Assembly (NCBI GenBank): GCA_019637435.1
Contig: JAHBVO010000002.1
Location: forward strand, 1,031,519-1,095,518
From: Candidatus Obscuribacterales bacterium
GTDB taxonomy: Bacteria > Cyanobacteriota > Vampirovibrionia > Obscuribacterales > Obscuribacteraceae
DNA: 64,000 nt
Reading direction: 5' to 3'
Each line of letters opens with the position of its first letter. Within the stretch, counting starts at the first letter, position 1. A model generated the notes under the pieces. That model did no database searches, was not told the origin of the DNA, and saw nothing but the letters and a program-made list of their open reading frames with translations. A program made the position numbers and the translations under genes. Positions 59,242-64,000 of this stretch are shown one piece after another.

Positions 59242-61536
59242 ATGATAAAACTCAATCAATTTGCTTTAGGCACGGCGCTCAGTGCTTTTCTTCTTGTCAG
59301 CAGCTCGCAGTATGGATGTGCTGAAACATCGCAAAACTTAATTGCACAAGCGTCTGAAACAGCCGCTAAAGAGACGCTGGAAACTATTGCCAGAAAGACG
59401 CTTGACACGTCCATCAAGCCTGCGATTTTAAATCATCCTCGTTTGGTCTTGAAAAATGGCGCACACTTTCTCGTGATGGATGAGAGCGGTTTGATGCCCG
59501 ACGGAACCTCCTATGGATACGGGTTGTACAAGGATGACACACGCTATCTGAGCATGCTGGATATGTCCTTGAATGGTCACAGCCCCGTGTTATTGTCCGC
59601 TTCGACTGATGAGGGTTATGCCGGTCGTTTTCTTTACGGGAATGCGGCAGACTCTGCTTCTGGTGCGGCTGAACAGCAGATCATGTTGAAGCGCGATGTA
59701 GTGGTGAATGATGGAGTTTTTGAAAAACTGACTGTCACAAACTTTGGAAACTCGGCTATAGATGTGACTCTGGAAATCAAATTTGCCAGTGATTATGCCG
59801 ATATGTTCGAGGTTCGCGGCATGGGGCGCAAAGCTCGCGGACAGCTCAAAGAAACTATTTTGCCTGATGAAACAGCCGTTACCAGCAGCGTGGTTATTTC
59901 TTATGGCGGGCTCGACAACAAGGTCATGTCGACACGTTTGATGTTTGATGAAAAGGCTGTCTCTGTTCAGAAGGACAGAATTGTTTTCAAGTTTCATTTA
60001 AATGGTCAGCAAACAAAAGTCATCAACATGGCGGTAGGAACGTCTTTTGATGCGGCATTTCAGGTCAGTTCCAAAGTCACCACATTTGATACCGAGAAGG
60101 AAAGTGCCGATCTCGCTTACAAAGCCTGGCGTGACACGACTGCGCGAGTCACCACCAGTAATACCGAATTTGACCGCTTGATGGAGCGGAGTGTGCGAGA
60201 TCTGTATATTTTGCGCCAACCGACACCTCGCGGAAATTGCTTGGCTGCAGGCATTCCATGGTTTGCCGTTGCGTTTGGGCGCGACCAGGAAATCACGGCG
60301 ATGCAAACGCTGATGTTTTTTCCAACGCTCGCAAAAGATGTGATTGAAGTGCTCGCCGCGTATCAAGGGAAACAGACCGACAGTTATACCGAGGAAAAGT
60401 CCGGACGAATCATGCATGAACTTCGTCTAGGCGAGATGGCGCGGATGAAGGAGATTGCTTTTACACCGTATTACGGAACGGTAGATGGCACGCCGTTGTG
60501 GTTGGTTTTAGTATCCCGATATTTCGAGCAGACCGGCGATATTGGTTTCATAAAAAAGCACTGGCCCGAGATCGAACGCGCGCTTGATTATCTGAATTTA
60601 GAATCTGCATCAGGGTATTTGCGTTACGGTGGAAAAGAGGGGGCGGCGCTGAGCAATCAGGGGTGGAAAGATTCGGCCGACTCGGTGATGTATGCGAATG
60701 GCAAACTCGCAAAAGCTCCGATTGCTCTATGTGAACCGCAAGGATACTTGTATACGGCGTGGTTTAAAGCCGCGCAAATGGCGAAGGCAATCGGAAATGA
60801 AGAGCAAGCCAAAGCGCTCTCCGAAAAAGCGGCGGCTCTGAAAACCCGCTTCAATAGAGATTTTTGGATGCCGGAGAAGCGTGGCATAGCACTTGCTCTT
60901 GATGGTGACGGCAAGCAATGTGATGTTTACTCATCAAACATCGGCCATTTGCTCGCCTCAGGAATTCTCAACGAAAAAGCAGCGACTGAGTGCGCTGATA
61001 TTTTGATGAGCGACGAGATGTTCTGCGGCTGGGGCATTAGAACTTTGGCTTCGTCTGAAACGGCATACAATCCAATGAGTTACCACAATGGTTCTGTCTG
61101 GCCGCACGACAATGCAATGTCAATCGAAGGACTCTGCCGAATTGGCCGAAGTGCTGATGCTCTTCGAGTAATGAGCGGTTTGTTCGAGACATCGAAGTTC
61201 CGTCCCGACATGCGATTGCCCGAATTATTTTGCGGCTTTAGCGATAGAAATTTTGATAGACCGGTATGGTATCCGGTTTCGTGTGCGCCGCAAGCATGGG
61301 CTGCAGGAAGCGTTTTTCAAATGCTAAGCGGTTGCCTCGGTTTAATTCCCGATGCGCAAAGCGGTTCGCTCCGCGTAGTTCGACCAGCTTTGCCGGAGTG
61401 GCTAGAGCACGTCGAGGTGCGGGGAATTCGAGTTGGAAAGGGAATATGCGATCTTCAGTTTGAACGCGAAAAGGATGGATCGACTCATTGCAAAGTCTTG
61501 TCGAGTCGGGATGTTAATGTCGGCGTTGAAAATTAG
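59242..61536 (+). CDS. Secreted glycogen-debranching/amylo-alpha-1,6-glucosidase-like protein
   Basis: 764 residues from the ATG at 59242 (GTG 59236 is an alternative). Signal peptide MIKLNQFALGTALSAFLLVS ... YGCAETS, with a lipobox-like Cys. The N-terminal beta domain has the glycogen-debranching N-domain pattern YGLYKDDTRYLSMLDMSLNGHSPVLLS. The (alpha/alpha)6 catalytic domain has GIPWFAVAFGRDQEITAMQTLMF, NQGWKDSADSV, SNIGHLLASGIL and NPMSYHNGSVWPHDNAMSIEGL, all typical of GDE_C/GH-like enzymes. Export is unusual because relatives are often cytoplasmic; here it may act on extracellular or periplasmic glucans. Ends at a weak hairpin (61585-61617). Confidence 0.88.
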   Translation: MIKLNQFALGTALSAFLLVSSSQYGCAETSQNLIAQASETAAKETLETIARKTLDTSIKPAILNHPRLVLKNGAHFLVMDESGLMPDGTSYGYGLYKDDTRYLSMLDMSLNGHSPVLLSASTDEGYAGRFLYGNAADSASGAAEQQIMLKRDVVVNDGVFEKLTVTNFGNSAIDVTLEIKFASDYADMFEVRGMGRKARGQLKETILPDETAVTSSVVISYGGLDNKVMSTRLMFDEKAVSVQKDRIVFKFHLNGQQTKVINMAVGTSFDAAFQVSSKVTTFDTEKESADLAYKAWRDTTARVTTSNTEFDRLMERSVRDLYILRQPTPRGNCLAAGIPWFAVAFGRDQEITAMQTLMFFPTLAKDVIEVLAAYQGKQTDSYTEEKSGRIMHELRLGEMARMKEIAFTPYYGTVDGTPLWLVLVSRYFEQTGDIGFIKKHWPEIERALDYLNLESASGYLRYGGKEGAALSNQGWKDSADSVMYANGKLAKAPIALCEPQGYLYTAWFKAAQMAKAIGNEEQAKALSEKAAALKTRFNRDFWMPEKRGIALALDGDGKQCDVYSSNIGHLLASGILNEKAATECADILMSDEMFCGWGIRTLASSETAYNPMSYHNGSVWPHDNAMSIEGLCRIGRSADALRVMSGLFETSKFRPDMRLPELFCGFSDRNFDRPVWYPVSCAPQAWAAGSVFQMLSGCLGLIPDAQSGSLRVVRPALPEWLEHVEVRGIRVGKGICDLQFEREKDGSTHCKVLSSRDVNVGVEN

Positions 61537-61669
61537 GCTTGGCGTTTCTCCATAGACCGTTTTAACATCCTGCCGAAAAACTAAGGGCTTCGCCAACGTT
61601 GAATGTCGGCGAAACCCAGAGATGAGAAATATTTAGGTAAGAAGCGCGGGTAGACCCGTGCTAGCAGTT

Positions 61670-62011
61670 CTAGCGCTTGCGGCGTGCGCCGGCGAGAGCT
61701 TCTTCTTCCTCTTCTTCCTCTTCTTCTTCGTAGTCTTCGTCATCAAGTTCGTCAGTGATGCGCTCGAGCTCGGCTTCGAGGATGTCGCTCGGATCAATCG
61801 CTTCGGTCATGATTTCGTCAATCGGATCTTCGATACCGAGTTGTTGTAAAGCAGGAACGAGGCAGCGTGAGATGATCTCGTCCAAGATATCTCCGAGAAC
61901 TTCCGGATCTGCTTTTGCATCATGACTGGTCAGCGTTTCCATGTCATCCTGCATGTTCTTAAGCACTTGCAGACTATATAAAAGGTACTTTTCAGTCTTG
62001 ACTTCAGGCAT
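61670..62011 (-). CDS. Acidic protein with poly-Glu tract, 113 residues
   Basis: From the ATG at 62011 (GGAGA, 7-base spacing; frame to 62068 rejected). Helical N-terminal half (EKYLLYSLQVLKNMQDDMETL, LGDILDEIISRCLVPALQQLGIEDPIDEIM), then an acidic helix (ELERITDELDDEDY) followed by a run of about eleven Glu and a short basic end (ALAGARRKR). No signal. No family recognised; the poly-acid run suggests a disordered tail. In the gap up to 62200 an imperfect hairpin at 62146-62179 may end the XdhC/MocA transcript. Confidence 0.7.
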   Translation of the reverse strand: MPEVKTEKYLLYSLQVLKNMQDDMETLTSHDAKADPEVLGDILDEIISRCLVPALQQLGIEDPIDEIMTEAIDPSDILEAELERITDELDDEDYEEEEEEEEEEALAGARRKR

Positions 62012-62200
62012 GTCTAAATCTCCAGTCCATTGGCAATCAGTGCTGCACTCGCGGCAGCGATGGGTCAATTATACTGCTTTGAGCCTGACTGGGACTAAGT
62101 TTAGATGGATTTGAGTTCAATAAATTGATCCATTAAATTCGTACTGAAACACTACAAACTAGGGCGTGTAGTGTGTTTCACAATATATCTTTTCGTTCGA

Positions 62201-62854
62201 CTAGCTTGAGAATGCCGGGCTATCGATTTCCGTGGAAATAGTCAGGCTCAAGTTTTGCGAGTAGGTTTTTTCCGCTTCCGCTCTGCATTGTTCCAAATCA
62301 CTGGGCGTGTCTATATCGAACCGCGCAGCCGGTGTATCAATACACATTGCGTTAGCTGATTCCAAAATTTGTTTCGCTCCTCGATCTCCATGCAATTGCA
62401 AAAGTTGATCGAACAAAGATTTTGAAAATATTGCTGGAATGCCCATGGTAGCTGGTGTTCCATAGCCTGATGAAACAGCACCGTGTTTGCCGGATTTGAA
62501 ATGGTCATTCAGTAATCGAAAATGTTCTTCGTCGACGAACGGCTGATCAACTGTTGTGAACAGAACGGCATCGTAGTTTGCCGCTTTCAATTCCTTTACG
62601 GCTGCCCTTATAGAAGAAGCGATGCCTTCTTCCCAGTTATCGTTGAAGACGATGGTGGCATCCATGCCGACGTGGGCTGCTAATTCATCTGCTCGGTAAC
62701 CGAGGACTACATTTACATCACCGACACCGCTATCGTTGGCAATTCGAACTGCTCGTGACAAAAGTGTCTCGCCTTGAAACAGTGCAAGTTGTTTATGACC
62801 GTTCATCCTGCTGCCTTTGCCCGCAGCGAGAATGGCAATCGCAGTTTTAGACAT
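62201..62854 (-). CDS. MocA/MobA-like molybdenum cofactor nucleotidyltransferase
   Basis: 217 residues from the ATG at 62854 (GGGTGAT just upstream). The GT-A-like nucleotidyltransferase core begins IAILAAGKGSRMNGHKQLALFQGETLLSRAV, followed by VVLGYRADELAAHV, FTTVDQPFVDEEHFRLL, and GIPAIFSKSLFDQLLQLHGDRGAKQIL with FDIDTPSDLEQCRAE at the end. LAAGKGSRM-GHKQL and DIDTPSDL are diagnostic of MocA (CTP:molybdopterin cytidylyltransferase) and MobA-like proteins. It makes the dinucleotide form of Moco. Its start overlaps the end of the XdhC gene by 8 bases, consistent with translational coupling. Confidence 0.9.
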   Translation of the reverse strand: MSKTAIAILAAGKGSRMNGHKQLALFQGETLLSRAVRIANDSGVGDVNVVLGYRADELAAHVGMDATIVFNDNWEEGIASSIRAAVKELKAANYDAVLFTTVDQPFVDEEHFRLLNDHFKSGKHGAVSSGYGTPATMGIPAIFSKSLFDQLLQLHGDRGAKQILESANAMCIDTPAARFDIDTPSDLEQCRAEAEKTYSQNLSLTISTEIDSPAFSS

Positions 62855-64000
62855 TGGTATCACCCATGGTGCAATATGCTGAGCGTTTCTCTGAATTTTG
62901 ATACCGAGTTTCCGTTTCTATTCGATGGTGAATGTTTCCCTCAACGGTGTTTAGCGGCTTTCCACTGGCTTCCCGGAAAAATGCCAGAACCTCGCTGCAA
63001 ATAGAAAGTGCTATTTCTTCCGGTGTCTCGGCACCGATATCGAGCCCGACGGGAAATTTTATTCGCTCTCTTTGTTTTTCCGCACCGAGTTCCATCAACA
63101 ACTTTTGGGTGCGTTTTCTCGAACCCATGACACCGATGAATGCACAGTTGGTGTCAAGCACAGCGGAGAGGAATCGCTTATCCAGCTCAAAGTTGTGACT
63201 CATCACAATTGCGGCTGTCCGTTCCGGAGCGTTGCAAAATGATTCAACGCGAAACGTCTGGTCGTAGTTATGAATTTTTGCTCTGGTAGCGAATCTGTCC
63301 AGGTAAGGACGACGGCTATCTACAATGTGTGTCTCTATGCCGACTGAATCTGCAATGTTCAACAGTGGTATCACATCGTCACCAGCCCCGAATATGGCTA
63401 AACGGATTTTGGGTTTGATTAACTCAAAAAAGACTTTAGTCGACGCTGTGGTGAACTCAATATTTTGGTTGCTATTCGAGTTAACAACGTTGAGAGCACA
63501 TGCGGCAATTTCGCCAAACAGTTCATCATTTGAGCATGCGTCGATGCTCGATACGCCATTGTTTGTGACTTCGAACAGGAACTGTTTTCCTATTTGTGAG
63601 CCATCTTTGGAGTCAAAAACAGTAGCGAGGAGAGATGTTTTTGCAGTTTCTTGGACCCGGGTGACAACCGTGGGGTAATTGCAGCTCGACCTGCTTATCG
63701 GTTGGACGAAGACGAGGATGGTTCCGTCACAGCCATAGTTGAGTCCGAAGAACTCGTCATTCTCATACTCGAGTAACAAGCATTCGGACGATTCGAACAG
63801 CTGAGTTCCACGCGCGATCAAATCATTTTCCAGGCAGCCTGCGCTGATTGAACCGGCTTGCCGCCCGTCGTCGACGAGAAGGAGATGGGCGCCTGGCCTT
63901 CTGTAGGCGGAACCGCTGACGGCTACGACAGTCGCCAGAACCATCTTGCGGCCGCTTGCACTAGCGTTCTCGAAAAGGTCAAGAATTTCTGCACTATCTC
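62847..64000 (-). CDS. XdhC/CoxI-family molybdoenzyme maturation protein (5' end outside window)
   Basis: The frame is open to the last base; beyond the internal ATG at 63944 it continues ...DSAEILDLFENASASGRKMV, matching the usual XdhC N-terminus, so the ATG is not the true start and the gene is partial. Conserved XdhC parts: VLATVVAVSGSAYRRPGAHLLLVDDG, SISAGCLENDL, NYGCDGTILVFVQP, and the C-terminal Rossmann domain LAIFGAGDDVIPLLNIADSVGIETHIVDSRRPYLDRF ... MSHNFELDKRFL ... GVMGSRKRT. It inserts or sulfurates the molybdenum cofactor in xanthine-dehydrogenase-family enzymes; none lies in this window. Co-transcribed with the MocA-like gene. Confidence 0.93.
   Translation of the reverse strand, partial: DSAEILDLFENASASGRKMVLATVVAVSGSAYRRPGAHLLLVDDGRQAGSISAGCLENDLIARGTQLFESSECLLLEYENDEFFGLNYGCDGTILVFVQPISRSSCNYPTVVTRVQETAKTSLLATVFDSKDGSQIGKQFLFEVTNNGVSSIDACSNDELFGEIAACALNVVNSNSNQNIEFTTASTKVFFELIKPKIRLAIFGAGDDVIPLLNIADSVGIETHIVDSRRPYLDRFATRAKIHNYDQTFRVESFCNAPERTAAIVMSHNFELDKRFLSAVLDTNCAFIGVMGSRKRTQKLLMELGAEKQRERIKFPVGLDIGAETPEEIALSICSEVLAFFREASGKPLNTVEGNIHHRIETETRYQNSEKRSAYCTMGDTNV

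Overview
The window looks like chromosome from a free-living Gram-negative bacterium of moderate GC content. It encodes TolC- and HlyD-type export parts, lipobox and Sec/Tat signal peptides, MscL, and an unusually large number of secreted TPR or helical-repeat proteins of unknown function. That style (many short secreted orphans, TPR proteins, long intergenic regions, gene order not matching any model genome I know) reminds me of non-photosynthetic Cyanobacteriota/Melainabacteria such as Obscuribacterales. This is an impression from memory, not a demonstrated assignment. I see no rRNA, tRNA, CRISPR array, prophage, transposase or plasmid backbone.

Region by region. 0-7 kb: a drug/solute export locus (TolC end, two ABC-2 permeases, a double ATPase, HlyD adaptor) with a divergent TetR regulator and a perfect 20-bp palindromic operator between them. 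7-16 kb: a D-threonine-aldolase-like PLP enzyme, a lipoprotein-like TPR protein, a 772-residue orphan, a FluC/CrcB-DUF190 pair, and a TPR-matrixin metalloprotease with a proline-rich tail. 16-29 kb: small orphans, cytidine deaminase, a large secreted TPR protein, a DUF4239 protein, an SGNH hydrolase, a rhodanese, a Cys-rich secreted helical protein, a MerA/Lpd-like flavoprotein, a K/E-rich ORF overlapping a Pro-rich ORF, a CBS protein, and an ECF sigma factor followed by three 73-bp tandem hairpin repeats. 29-37 kb: an MFS transporter, a Rieske oxygenase fused in frame to a signal-like segment and TPR-like region, and an FAD/Rieske oxidoreductase. 37-42 kb: LigD-type polymerase, HAD phosphatase, DoxX, MocR regulator. 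42-47 kb: a two-gene molybdopterin oxidoreductase complex (NrfC-NrfD fusion plus catalytic subunit). 47-64 kb: a pair of 226-residue paralogues, Gfo/Idh/MocA, OsmC, CorA, metallophosphoesterase, nucleotidyltransferase, DUF1460, alpha/beta hydrolase, MscL, a secreted glucosidase, and an XdhC-MocA-like molybdenum-cofactor pair running off the end.

The best candidates for undescribed biology are: (i) a roughly 70-residue helical repeat shared by three separate secreted proteins (33.4, 50.9 and 55.2 kb); (ii) two 226-residue paralogues 11 kb apart on opposite strands that share a start region, a C-terminal motif and a TCCGGGTATAT promoter-like element; (iii) the 73-bp nested-hairpin tandem array after the sigma factor; (iv) the Rieske-signal-TPR fusion; and (v) the overlapping K/E-rich and Pro-rich frames. 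All coordinates and start choices come from reading the sequence; family assignments come from remembered motifs, with no database search run.
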